A DNA stretch of 64,000 bases from Mortierella alpina (GCA_029449245.1 JANATF010000002.1:682001-746000), one strand, 5' to 3'; shown: positions 32,828 through 43,228, counted from the stretch's first letter. Numbers and translations are program-made. Notes: a model not told the origin generated them from the letters alone.

Positions 32828-33745
32828 TCATGGGCTTGATTGCTTTGGAAGATCAGTCCCATCGTTCATCCTGATTGAACGCTTTGTTCGCTCAGCGAGT
32901 AGTCCGGCGGTAACGTTCCATAATTCATGTTGAGAAGCGGGGTCATCGCCAGGCGATATAGGTGTTTGAAGCTTGGCCTTGACGGAGTAGTATCCCCCTG
33001 ATACTGATTCATAGTCAGGGTCAGTGGCGAGACGAACGATTATTCCAGCTCCTCGTCTGGGATCACCAATGTTCAAAGTGTTGAGAATCCACTTGAGAGG
33101 CGCAGCAAAACTCAATTCACGACCAAGACCTGTTGCGTTGAAGCCGGGACAGAGGCAATTGACGGTCACGCCCGTCCCTTCGAGCTGGCGGGCGAGTTCA
33201 TAAGAAAACATGATGTTCATGAGCTTGGTTTTGCCATAAATCTTGGACGAGCCAAGAGCGGAAAAAGGCTCTGTGTGCAGGAGATCGACCTTTGGATCCA
33301 GTCCACCACTTTGCTGCGATGCTTCTGACCCCACATTGACTATTCGGGAAGGGGAGGAATTCACTAAGCGCTTACGCAGAATGCTAGTGAATAACCATGG
33401 CCCCAAGTAATTGACTGTGACCATTTCGGAAAATCCGTCCATGCTGATGCGTTGCTCGAATGCATGAATGCCAGCATTGTTAATCAGGATATCAATGCGT
33501 TCGTGCAAGGAGGCAATTTTAGCTGCGGCCTCGCTAACTTGGTCGAGGTTACTGAAGTCGGCGTAATGGAAATCTATGATTGCCTCTAGAGCCTGGGCTT
33601 CGATAATGGATCGCGTCTCTGCAGCTTTTTCCTCGCTTCGAGCGGTGAGAACCAGATGTGCGCCTTTTTTGGCAAGCTCAATTGCTGCGAATTGACCGAT
33701 GCCGCTGGTAGCCCCAGTAATCACGACCAGTTTGGCAGAGGACAT
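32828..33745 (-). CDS. Short-chain dehydrogenase/reductase (retinol-dehydrogenase-like)
   Basis: The protein is 305 aa from the ATG at 33745; a frame extension upstream has no ATG. The Rossmann motif TGATSGIG is at residues 10-17, the downstream NNAG near 89-92, the catalytic Ser in IVNVGSEAS near 140, and the YGKTK active site at Y170/K174. 'ARSEEK' after beta-2 favours NADP(H). After PGFNATGL a C-terminal substrate region follows. The layout is that of classical SDRs related to RDH/WW-oxidoreductase-like enzymes that reduce or oxidise hydrophobic carbonyls or alcohols; the actual substrate is unknown. It is complete and single-exon, and is flanked on both sides by a direct repeat of about 100 bp. 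Confidence 0.9.
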   Translation of the reverse strand: MSSAKLVVITGATSGIGQFAAIELAKKGAHLVLTARSEEKAAETRSIIEAQALEAIIDFHYADFSNLDQVSEAAAKIASLHERIDILINNAGIHAFEQRISMDGFSEMVTVNYLGPWLFTSILRKRLVNSSPSRIVNVGSEASQQSGGLDPKVDLLHTEPFSALGSSKIYGKTKLMNIMFSYELARQLEGTGVTVNCLCPGFNATGLGRELSFAAPLKWILNTLNIGDPRRGAGIIVRLATDPDYESVSGGYYSVKAKLQTPISPGDDPASQHELWNVTAGLLAERTKRSIRMNDGTDLPKQSSP

Positions 33746-34522
33746 GGTTTGGAAATGGCTGTGGATGCTATGCAAGAGTAACCAGGAAGAGATGATCTTT
33801 AATATATTGCAACAAAAGGAGGTCAGGGTGTGTGGGGCTATATGATATTTAATAAGGAAGGCAACGTCTGCCGTTTGAAGAAGCAGAACTGGTGCTACAT
33901 ATATACAAATGTGTTATCTGGTGTCTGTGCTCAAAGGTCAGTACAGAGCATCATCTTGAACACTAGAGACAGCCGTAGGTTGGATGCTGCCTTATACTGC
34001 CTGCGCTGTAGCGCAGCGGATCTATACTACTGCATATATTCTTTGTGCACAACTAATAAGCAGAGGCGCTGCTGCATTAAGGGTGTATGCTCGAGACAGA
34101 GGTTCAGTCTGTTACAGCAAGTAACCCCATCATCTCTTTTAGCCAAACGAGAAAAGAGAAAAGATAAACTGTTGAGGAATAATGGGAACGAAGGCTTACT
34201 CTGTGATGGACACTGGAATTCAGATTCGGTCCGAAGCGCAACAGGGGTAGAAAGATGGAGCAAGGGACGGGTATAGATGTAGCGGGAGAGGTGCAAAGAG
34301 TGATTAAAGGCAAAGAGGGCGTGGGAATGGTGGCAGCGACGAAAACAAGAGTGTGATGAATGCAAAGCTACAATGTTGAATTGGAGAGCGGAAAGGACCT
34401 GATTGAAAAAGGAAAGCAGTGCAACTGAGGCTCATATGACGTCACCGCAGTGACGACGTCTGAGCAACCGGCAGGAAATAGTGTGCTGGCGGGCACACAA
34501 AGGGGAAACTTCTGGCTATGAC
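33746..34522. other. Intergenic with second direct-repeat copy and a palindrome
   Basis: 34032-34140 is the right copy of the direct repeat (shared core AACTAATAAGCAGAGGCG and GCTCGAGACAGAGGTTCA). At 34438-34460 lies a hairpin-capable GACGTC...GACGTC sequence just after the 3' end of the Fanzor gene, where the guide RNA or an element end would be expected. No gene is supported. Confidence 0.45.
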
Positions 34523-36295
34523 CTATGGCTTCTTCTTCTTCCACCCTTGCTCCATGGAATCATCGTCCATTGGAGCGACCCTCTTGCTGCAGGTATTGCT
34601 GTTGTTGCTGCTGCTGGTATTGCTGTAGCTGCTGGTATTGCTGTTGCTGCTGCTGCTCATCCATGGATACTTTCCTGCCTCATCTCTTGGCTGCAAGTAT
34701 AGAGGTCGTTGCTGATAAAGCAAGTGGCTGCGAACGATATTGCCGATGTTGTGTCCAGCCATTACGTCGCGGTGCAAATAGGTCCGGCAATGCTTACAAT
34801 ATAAACGACGGATGTTGACCTGGCCTACGAAATTCTCGCACGTTGGGCACTTTTTCGAGGTGTAGTATTCATTTACACCTACCACAATGTATCCTCTCGA
34901 TCTTGCCTAAAAAAAAAAGAAGTGTTAGGCATGCACTTAGGGAGAGTTCCTGCAATACCGTGTAGGCGATACCACAATAAAACACTCCTTTTCACTTGCC
35001 GTCTGAACAAAGAACGAGAGGAATGATCCATGTAACGAGTATAGTCTGGCGCTGCTGGAAAACTGTCCTAGACCAATCGCTATTACCACCTTGTTGTCTT
35101 CTTTCCTCTGGGCACCAATTGAACCTCCAAGCAACTTCAGTAGGCGGTTGGTTATGATCTTGAACTCGCTCTCGATGGCCCTCTCCGCGTCCCATTTGTG
35201 GCTCTTGAAGCGCATGTTGTTGCCATTGTAGAAGCCATCAAGCTGTTGCTCCACCTTTCGTAGTTCCTCGACGAAGTTGGGGTAGCTGGCGTCTTGGCCA
35301 CGAAGAGGGGGCAGGCTGCTCTCGATGTTGGAGATAGATCGAGTGGCACCCAAAGGAACGATTTCCTTTTGAGCCTCCATCCAGCGGCGGTGCTTGAAGA
35401 TGGGTTGATAAACTGCCTTTTGTTTCACAGCTAGGGTATGGAATACACCAGAGCAGAGAGGCGGCATGGCAGGAGTAGCCGCGGTAGATTCAGCACAGGT
35501 CCCAGTCCCACCCTTGATAGCAGTGCCGGTGGCCGATTGGGATCGATCCTTTAACTTGGCGCAGGAAACAGAAGGAGCAGACTGCGGCAGTATTGCGCTT
35601 GCACCAACGACACACGCTTGACCCAAATCGATTCCAAGGATTTTGATGTCTTCAGGACGGCAGTCCGGCCAAAGCCGAGCGACATCTCCCTTGTTTTTCA
35701 CGACATTACGAATCTCTGTAAGGTAGTAGTCCGTTCCTCCTATGGTGGATGTGAGTCGACAAGGCAGAGGCATCTCTGACGGTCGTTTAAAGCGAACTGA
35801 CTGTAACTCCTTCAGCTTGTATGCAGTAAGCTGCAAGCGGTGCCCGTCAGTACTGAACGATCCTCGAAGAATGTAGCCTTTTGTAGCGTGAGTGGTTGGG
35901 TCGTAGTCGGGTCGGCGAATGAGTTCAAGATGCTGTTTTATCTGATCGATAGACAGTAAATTCACCGCGGCTTTGTAACCTGCCTTACCCCGCTGTCGAA
36001 CGGTAAGGCCCTCTTTGGCGACATTACAGAGGAGGCGTTTGATGAGGAAACCAGGTTCCTTGCTCCCAACCCATGTGCGCAGGTCGTCTTGGGATAGCCG
36101 ACGAGAATCAGTGAGAGGGAAGTCGCTCGCGGCCAGTTGCTGCAGCTTGTCCCTTAACCGATCTGTCTTCCATAAGATGGATATCAGCTCTCTCTCGCTA
36201 AAGGTCATGAACCTGTGCTCCAAAGATGACATGGGTGTGCAGTGGGTTGCTTTTTTCATCGAGCCACTAACGCGTTCCCACGCCGTTGTGCTCAT
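34523..36295 (-). CDS. Fanzor (eukaryotic TnpB-like RNA-guided endonuclease, Fanzor1 type)
   Basis: Two exons on the minus strand, 35000-36295 and 34523-34906, encode 559 aa. Conserved segments: GYILRGSFSTDGHRLQLTAY, GGTDYYLTEIRNVVK, RuvC-I ILGIDLGQACVVGASAIL (D223), KQKAVYQPIFKHRRW, VVIAIGLGQFSSSARLYSLH, then VGVNEYYTSKKCPTC with the alternative catalytic Glu E445. The zinc ribbon uses C452, C455, C469 and C472, and RuvC-III is HRDVMAGHN with D479. All expected catalytic and zinc residues are present. The C-terminus has a Ser/Asn-rich repeat tract and a basic GWKKKKP that may act as a nuclear signal. The exon junction uses a GC donor (GCAAGT) and TTTTAG acceptor. Family knowledge: Fanzors cut DNA guided by an RNA encoded next to them in the transposon. 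The start could lie further upstream: an ATG frame at 36488 holds a KKRKV stretch but is out of phase. Confidence 0.9.
34907..34999 (-). other. Probable GC-AG intron of the Fanzor gene
   Basis: 93 nt with donor ACG|GCAAGT, acceptor TTTTTTTTTAG, phase 0. Only this junction gives the family-conserved FVQT|ARSRGYIVVGVNEYY; the nearby GT donor (AA|GTGAAA) gives a frameshift. GC-AG introns with a GCAAGT donor are a known minor class. Confidence 0.7.
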
Positions 36296-36902
36296 GCAAC
36301 ACACGCTCTGGTGTTCCTGGTGTGTTCTGTTTCCCGACCTTTCTCTTCTTGCGTCTCAGTCTCGGCTCAGCCCAGTTCCCTCTTGCCCATTCTTCCTTCT
36401 CCCGCCACCCACGCGCAGTGCTCAGCCTCACCAGGTGGCTGACAGGGGAATGAAATGTCCAGGCAAGGACTGCTCCCCTTGGCGCCATCGGGACACATCA
36501 TGGCAACACCACCAGCAGTTTGTCCTAATCCATTCATGACATTGACGTACTGCGATCCATCTCCAAGGCTACACTCTGCATCCTAAAACACAATCTTTCT
36601 TTGGTGGTACTCGATTTCGCTACTCGTTGCGCGCTACAATTGTTGACACAAATTAGTGCCTCCAGCATGCCTGGGAGGGAAAACACAGTAGCACACCCAT
36701 CACCCATCTGCGAAATGACACTGCGCTCTAGCGCTCTGATCACCACTCCAGCAAACACATTTCAATCGAGGTCAGCGGCTTAGCTTGACCCCTGTAACCT
36801 GATGGCTCCCCACAAGAATACAGAAAAGGTGGCCCTTTCAGCCATTCACAATGCATTGACGTTAAAACCCCACAAGCTTAAGCATCACCAACTCGCATTC
36901 AC
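36296..36902. promoter_or_regulatory. Divergent spacer between Fanzor and Crypton recombinase genes
   Basis: The two genes are transcribed away from each other from this 607-bp spacer, which must hold both promoters. A minus-strand ATG frame at 36267-36488 contains RRKKRKVGK, a nuclear-signal-like stretch that could be an upstream Fanzor exon, but no splice joining it in phase is evident. Confidence 0.4.
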
Positions 36903-39900
36903 ATGAATCCCAACACCCCTGACCATGGCAACAATGGGGAAGGTTGCTCTACAAGAGCAACTCCCTCTGTTGACATTACTGCACAAAGTGGACAAGGTAC
37001 ATTAACGCGTCCCCTTTGACACCATTGCAACAAATAACTCTCTCGATCGGTGCCCGTCTCCCTGTCTACCCCTTTCAGAATGTGAGTACTCAAAGTCTAC
37101 GTGGCTGAAATCATTTAGACGTCGCGGAGGCAAACGCTCAAGATATTGCCAGGGCGATCAACAATTTTGAAGACGTATTTGGCGAGGGATTTGAGCACAA
37201 CAATGACGACCCCAACGATTCTGATGCCGATACGGAGGGCGGCGTGGACGATGACAAAGACCTTGGTATCACATCAGAGAACGCGGCTGGGCCGTCCACA
37301 AACACCACTCGTCGCAGCACACGCAAGAGAAAATTGTCGCTAGCAGGCTCGGATAATCAGGATCCTTCCTCAGGGGACAAACGCAAAGGCAGGCAACCTT
37401 TGCGCAGCCATGATCCCCAGTTGCTTTCAGAACAAAGCCATCTCCGAACTGACGCACTGAGAGTGACCGAGTTTGAGGTCGATCTGGCGTTGCATGCTCA
37501 GCGCCACTCGAGCCTGGCAAGATCCACAAAGACATGCTACGATCATTACCAGAGACTTTGGGTGGTATGGAATCACTGAGCTGTAATAATGTTTCCTTCG
37601 ATATGTCTGTTTCCTGACCTTACTTCAATGTCATATCTGGTTAGGAATGGTGTACTCGCAAGGGATATACGGATTATCTTGTCACGAAGTCAAAGTTTCA
37701 AGTCTACATGTCCGAGAATCTCGCCGAAGACACAGACGAGGAAAAAGACATTCAACCGATCCGTATCAAAAGGAAGAAGATGGAGAAAGCCAGGAATTCG
37801 AATACGTTCAACAAAAACGACTACTTGCCCTCAGTCGAGTTGGTTGAAGCACATGTCAAGGCTTTGTGCGACCTCTATGAGACACAGAAGGCAAAAGACC
37901 GCGTTGCCATGGCTGGCCAGGACCATCCCCGGACTCCAGAAATCAAGGCTCTTCTCAGGCGATTCAGGCTCAGACGAGGCGAGATCGCAAAATCATTTCA
38001 AGCTGAAACGCTGACTGTCGGTGATGGAAACGAGGTTGACATCTTGAGAGAAGTTATGCGGGTCAGCTGGATCCATATGTATCAAAAGAGCAACAACAGC
38101 TCTAGCAAGCGCCGCCAGCATGTGGGACTACGCAACCGGTTCAGTCAATGTTGGTGTCACTTCATGATGTGCCGCGGCGAGAATATGAGGCTAGCCAGGC
38201 TGTCCGATGTCTCCGCCCATATCCTTCGGCGCGACAATCAAGATGGATATCACTCGTTAGGCATTACTCTGACCATGTTGCAGGGAGAAACAAATCGCGA
38301 GGGCGAGGAGAGTCATGGCGTCATTGTTCGCAACAAGGAAGTGGAGATATGTCCTGTGAGCGCTCTTGCTTTCTATCTCCTTGAAATGTGGATGGTAAGC
38401 ACATGCAGTGCACATATCATCGATCTTCATCCCCTCCCAATACCGTTAAACGGATCGATGCTTGATTTAGACCTTTATATACTAACCCTCTTGCCCCATC
38501 GCCGTTCAATAATAGGATCCTGAGGACGTTCCGTTCGACGATCCAACCTGGCCCAGGCACTATTTGATGCCTGGAAGAAGTGCTAGTGAGCAGCTTTCAC
38601 TAGCAGCTCAATATGCCTCAACCAAACAGCTCTTTCTCGCTGCAGGAGTGGTATCCAAGAAGAAAACCCATGCTCCAAGAGGCTCCGATTCCCGACACGC
38701 CCTGTACGCTGGCGCAGATATTGTGGATATTGAAAACCATGGCGGCTGGGGGCGAGGTCGATTGTCAACCCATAATTTGTCCAGGATCTCTGACAATGTT
38801 CCTTCCAGGATGGTTGGTTGCACACTCCCAGGAGAACGACTTTGGATCGCCAGGAACGCCCTTCTACCACCTGTTGAGCTTCAGCGGATGCTGTTTCCAT
38901 GTGTTGAGGAATTTTCCAAAGGAAGTAGCCATTATGCGGATTGGCTACAATGGACAGAAAACTTGATGATGAACAAGGACATGTATTATAATCGCCCAGT
39001 GGAGACGCGAATTGATATCCTTCCTGAGGACGTTCGACGCGTACGCATGCTGATTCTCTTGACTCATTTACGAAAGGTCATTCTACAAGATGCTGTTGCC
39101 TTGATCATACATCGTGACGTGCCGTTCCGCTATGAAGATCATTGTGTATTTCAACATCCCGCACTGCGCCAGGACAACCCCCTTTTCAGAAAATTCAAGG
39201 ATGACTTGAGCGACAAAATGAGAAATGCGGGATCGCCAATGGAGGACGGCCTTATCGCCAATACACCTGCGATCCATAACGAGCTTCGCGCAGTACACTC
39301 GTCTGTTCAACGCATAGACCAAACGCTCCTAGCAAACACGGATGCTCTTCAACAATTGAAAAAAGTGGTGGAGGGCATAGTTCTCCAAATTTCCAACAGA
39401 GCGATCGCCGATGGACTGTCCGTGGATCGCGTTTATGAGTTTATGGAGAAGGTAGGGGAAGATATGGCGCGAGCTGCGCGGCACGAGAGGCGATGTCCGC
39501 CAGGTCAACATCAACATCAACAACCCCGTTCAGAGCAAAGTCGTCGGCCAGAGCAGCTCGGACCAGAATCTCAGGATCAGCGAGACCAAAACCAGCTTGT
39601 CGCAAACCGGCCTGTCACAAACCAACCTGTCGCCAACAGATCCCAAACGTTTGAGGAAAGACTTGCCGAACTAGAGACGCAGCTGGCGTCTCGATATGAC
39701 CAGGTTCCGCCTATGACGCTCGACGATGTTGATCCAACAATGTTGCCTAGGAGCGTGTCACTGGAGAGACACTGGGAAGAGTGGTTCGAAGGCGTAGATG
39801 GTCGACCTTCGCTATGGATATTGAACAAGACCTTCAAGTCCAAGTGGCGCCAAGGGCGCGGCAACACGTTGACCAAGACGTTCTCGTTCAAGAAGGCGAT

Positions 39901-40105
39901 TGTTACCGCCGTCCTGAAAGTTATATTGAACGAGGAGGAGCATGGTGGAACGGTGGTCGAGAGGGAAGCGCGAGCCTTGAAGTTTGTGATTGGCTGTTTG
40001 AACAGTGGCACGACGTTGAATCAGTTTTTCCTTCGCACTCAAAAGAAAAAGAACCAACCTGAGACTAGAGAGGATGGAGCCCGTGAGCAAACACTCGAAG
40101 ACTGA
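36903..40105 (+). CDS. Crypton/Ndc10-type tyrosine recombinase with GCR1_C domain
   Basis: Four exons, 36903-36996, 37119-37564, 37645-38394 and 38516-40105, encode 959 aa with consistent phases. The N-terminus is acidic, followed by a basic patch (TRRSTRKRKLSLAG) and a core-binding region (STKTCYDHYQRLWVEWC). The catalytic domain has the first Arg in CRGENMRLARLSD (R357) and the HxxR motif THAPRGSDSR (H482/R485). The segment aligned with the family's 'YLTxLPR' reads STHNLSRI, so the catalytic Tyr position is Asn (N517). A long Gln-rich linker leads to a C-terminal GCR1_C-like DNA-binding domain (LERHWEEWFEGVDGRPSLW...). Family knowledge: Cryptons are fungal DNA transposons that move by a tyrosine recombinase, and Ndc10 is a relative used at yeast centromeres. 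Here the enzyme may be inactive or domesticated. It is divergent with the Fanzor gene. Confidence 0.85.
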
Positions 40106-40281
40106 ATAAATGAAATGAATTATTCGCATTCATGGTGCTTAATGAACGCGATGGCAAGACATGAGTGGAAAAATACCTTCTGCAACTTGAACTCGGAAGG
40201 ACAAACACAGGTTCTTTCTTGTAGGCTAGGCTTTCCCTCATCTCACTTGCCGCCCCTCAAATTTCATGTGTGGCAAGCGCC

Positions 40282-40788
40282 TCATCCGTTAAAATACGCA
40301 CAATATGTTACTAGTCGGCTTTCACTTTTCTTACCTTTTGTTCCTTTATCTGAAGCATTGAACGCGTGCTGAGCTTTTAAGCGAGAGCACCGAACCAGGC
40401 GTTTTGCAGTTTCGTTAGCGGCGTCATCAGCCTCACCAACAAGGTCCAAGTTGACCTTTCTCTTCCTCCAGTATGATGCCAACAAGCCATGCTTCTTGAT
40501 CTTATCGTATTTCCTCCCAAAGACCTTGGCTGCAGTGACAAACTTCAGTTGGTCACTGTTGGCGAGGGCCTGGATACAGGCAGCCTACATGCTTTCTGCA
40601 CTTCCCTGGTGAAGATTGGTGACATGGCCGAAAAATTGGAAACGATTTGCCTTTTCGAGATCTTTGACTGTAGTAAAGAATGCCTTCACGTCCTTATTCA
40701 TTGTAATCGAGTCCATGTTGAGCGTACAATAGCGATGAGCGTGGGCCCAGAGTATGCAACAGTTGCTTGTACTGTACTGTAGAGTCAA
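40282..40788 (-). pseudogene. Interrupted open frame of unknown family
   Basis: On the minus strand one reading frame runs from about 40788 (TLNMDSITMNKDVKAFFTTV, then FQFFGHVTNLHQGSAESM) through a single TAG near 40584 into AACIQALANSDQLKFVTAAK and GLLASYWRKRKVNLDLVGEA, ending at 40282. Continuity across one stop suggests a recently broken gene or element protein. No start ATG with context and no recognised domain are seen. Confidence 0.45.
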
Positions 40789-41825
40789 CAGGCAGATTAA
40801 CTATATGATACGACGGAAAACCTGGCAAAAGAAAAATACTCAGTCAGGAGGCAGTAGAGATGGAGCGAGAATTCAATAGGTAAACACCACGTGTTAAGAG
40901 TGGTGTTAAGAAAGAGGTAGCGATATATAACGGGCACCTGCCATTGAGTTCCTTGTCAGGGAACACAGTGATATTATCTAAGTCTGCGTCTCCTGATAAT
41001 CTCTCCCAGCTCTTGTAATTAACTTACGTAAGATGAGAGAGACTGTCACTCACCCAAACCTACACATTATACGTTGTAGGATAGCTGACAAAGAAATGGG
41101 CTCGACCACACGGCACCAAACTGTGGACAGTTCAACCAGCAACGATCTACACCAGCAACCATTAAAGACTGAAGACAAGTCTTGACCATGCTTCCTGATA
41201 ATTTCCCCGTTCTCTTGCGATTAATGAGAGGAGGAGGAGATTGTCACTCACCAGAATGAACACACCAACACCTGCACAAAACTCGCTGTACGGTGGCTGT
41301 CAAGGTGGAACATTGCCGCAGAAACACAGGTGCAAGGAAAGTACTTACTATGTGCCCGAGAGAGAAAGAGAGAGAGATATGGGTGCAGTGGAAGGGGTAC
41401 AAAGAGGAGGAGATGGAGAGCTGTGATGAGACAAGCGTGGAGTGAGGATGAGGGGGTGGTGGAAGAATGAATGGAGCGTCACAAGCGAAGAAAGTGGTGA
41501 CTATAGGTTGTCTTGTGCTAAGCGTAGCGTGGTGAATATCTAACTGCGAAGAGCATTGTCGCATCGTCTGACTTTACGCCTCATACCTTCATGTTTAGTG
41601 TGCTTTTGTACACACAGAATAGGTACTTCAGGCCCGCCCGTGTCTTTGCCTGACCATATAGTCCTGTTAATTTCTTCATCTAGGCACGGCTTCTGCAGAC
41701 TGCTGCTCAACAACATCAAAAACTGACAACACGTGAATGTACTGGCTTCGTATTTATTGAACAGCAACAGCTTTTCATCGACTTTTTCCAGACTTTTTTT
41801 CACGCCGCTTGTAACTTGCAAGTGG
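40789..41825. other. Intergenic with a duplicated ~85-bp block
   Basis: 40984-41070 and 41189-41275 are diverged direct copies (CCTGATAAT...TCTCC...GA...GAGA...TGTCACTCACC...ACACC). A purine/pyrimidine-biased tract follows to about 41480. The remaining sequence to 41825 shows no supported gene. Confidence 0.4.
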
Positions 41826-43037
41826 TCACTTGTATCTAGCCAAGTGGTCGAGTTCAGATCCGGCAAGTAGAAACGCTCCTACACCAAAGACGCTGCTGGC
41901 AGATGGTTTGAATTGGCCGGGAGCGCTGTCGATGGGTTGGATAGAACCGAGGCGGCCATCAGCATAGATATGGGTCAACATGCCGGCCCAGGCGTTAACG
42001 ACGACTGGCTCATATGTTTTGCGATCCAAGATGTGCTTGTTGATGCCATAGGTCATCGCGTAGGTATAGAAGGCTGAGCCAGAGACTTCGGGAAGATTGT
42101 AAGAGTCAGGGTCGAGGATGCCAGAGCGCCAGAGGCCGTCGGCGCCCTGGACCTGGACGAGCGCAGCAGCCATTTCTTGCAGCATGGTACTATATTTAGG
42201 ACGCGAGGGATGGTTGGCGGGGAGGTCCTGAAGGATCATGACCAGTGCAGCCACGACCCAGCCATTGCCGCGTGACCAGAAACGCGGTTTACCGTTCGCT
42301 TCGGTTTGACTGAGACTGCTGGCGTCGCGAAAGAACAAGTGTTCCGTGGGGCTGTAAAGTTTGGTGGTGGTGATGTTCCACTCATGTTCCATAAAGTCGA
42401 TGTACTTGTGATCACCAGTGATCTTGGACATCCGGACGAGGACAGATGGCGCCATGTACAGGGCATCACACCACCACCAGAGGGGCTTGGCCGGATCGTC
42501 TTGAAGGGTCAGCAGGCGGTCAAGGTTGGCTTTTGTGTTAGCAATCTGATCTGGCCTCTGTTCAGCGGCCGCTTCGGTGAGGTATAAGTTGGTGTAGGCT
42601 TTGGCAAGTGCCATGTCATCGGCATGGGGGAAGCGATCGTCGATCAGAATCCAGCGCTGCTGCTCAGCATAATGCGTTACAGCATCACGATAGGCGTGAC
42701 AGCTGGTGGTGGCGGAGGCGGCGATGAGGCCGTCGTACAGTGCGGCGAAAGGCCATTGTGAATTGAACTTTGGCTCAGCGATGCGGAGCTGCCAGTCAGC
42801 GACTTTCCTCATGACGCGGCGTATGGCAGGACTGTAGAGCGCGGGCGAGAGGTCGTTGGCGAGGGGGCCTGGGTCGTCGGGTGCATCACCTATGGCGCCT
42901 CGATCGACCTCTGACATCTCATCGAAGGCGGTCTGTGCTGCATGGAGCAGGATGCACAGTGCGATGGGGGCAACTACGAGACAGGAGGCGGTCGCAGAAC
43001 GTGCATGGGCCGCGATGGAACGGGACAGAAGCAGCAT
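41826..43037 (-). CDS. Glycoside hydrolase family 105-like (unsaturated rhamnogalacturonyl hydrolase)
   Basis: A single-exon gene of 403 aa from the ATG at 43037. An N-terminal hydrophobic segment (ATASCLVVAPIALCILLHAAQ) suggests a signal peptide or anchor. The body matches GH105 by motif order: DDRFPHADDMALAKAY (conserved Asp pair), PLWWWCDALYMAPSVLVRMS, FWSRGNGWVVAALV, DGLWRSGILDPDSYNLPEVS, GSAFYTYAMTYGIN and a C-terminal GVGAFLLAGSEL. The family is an (alpha/alpha)6 barrel that hydrates and cleaves unsaturated uronic acid from pectin fragments. It is common in bacteria and scattered in fungi. The gene has no introns, unlike many neighbours, and its third positions look GC-richer. It would act in pectin use together with lyases not present in this window. 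Confidence 0.85.
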   Translation of the reverse strand: MLLLSRSIAAHARSATASCLVVAPIALCILLHAAQTAFDEMSEVDRGAIGDAPDDPGPLANDLSPALYSPAIRRVMRKVADWQLRIAEPKFNSQWPFAALYDGLIAASATTSCHAYRDAVTHYAEQQRWILIDDRFPHADDMALAKAYTNLYLTEAAAEQRPDQIANTKANLDRLLTLQDDPAKPLWWWCDALYMAPSVLVRMSKITGDHKYIDFMEHEWNITTTKLYSPTEHLFFRDASSLSQTEANGKPRFWSRGNGWVVAALVMILQDLPANHPSRPKYSTMLQEMAAALVQVQGADGLWRSGILDPDSYNLPEVSGSAFYTYAMTYGINKHILDRKTYEPVVVNAWAGMLTHIYADGRLGSIQPIDSAPGQFKPSASSVFGVGAFLLAGSELDHLARYK

Positions 43038-43228
43038 GGGGATTGTCTTGATGGTTATGGAGAGGACGGCCTGCTGTTATTCGCAGCTGTCCATGGCGCC
43101 ATGTTCTCCCCCCCTGTATTGACGAAAAGGAGATGAAAAGGATCTCCCTTTGCGTATTCGTTGATCATCGGAACATCCACAAACATCCACAAACATCCAC
43201 AAACATCTACAGCACGATTTCATCTCCA

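Noticed and set aside
36015-36539. 174-aa plus-strand frame overlapping the Fanzor 5' part
   Set aside because: It runs antisense to the conserved Fanzor N-terminal region, and its own sequence has no family features beyond a chance CPGKDC.
43171-43210. Possible CRISPR-like or satellite array
   Set aside because: Only four 10-bp tandem copies without spacers; a simple microsatellite. No CRISPR array is seen anywhere in the window.
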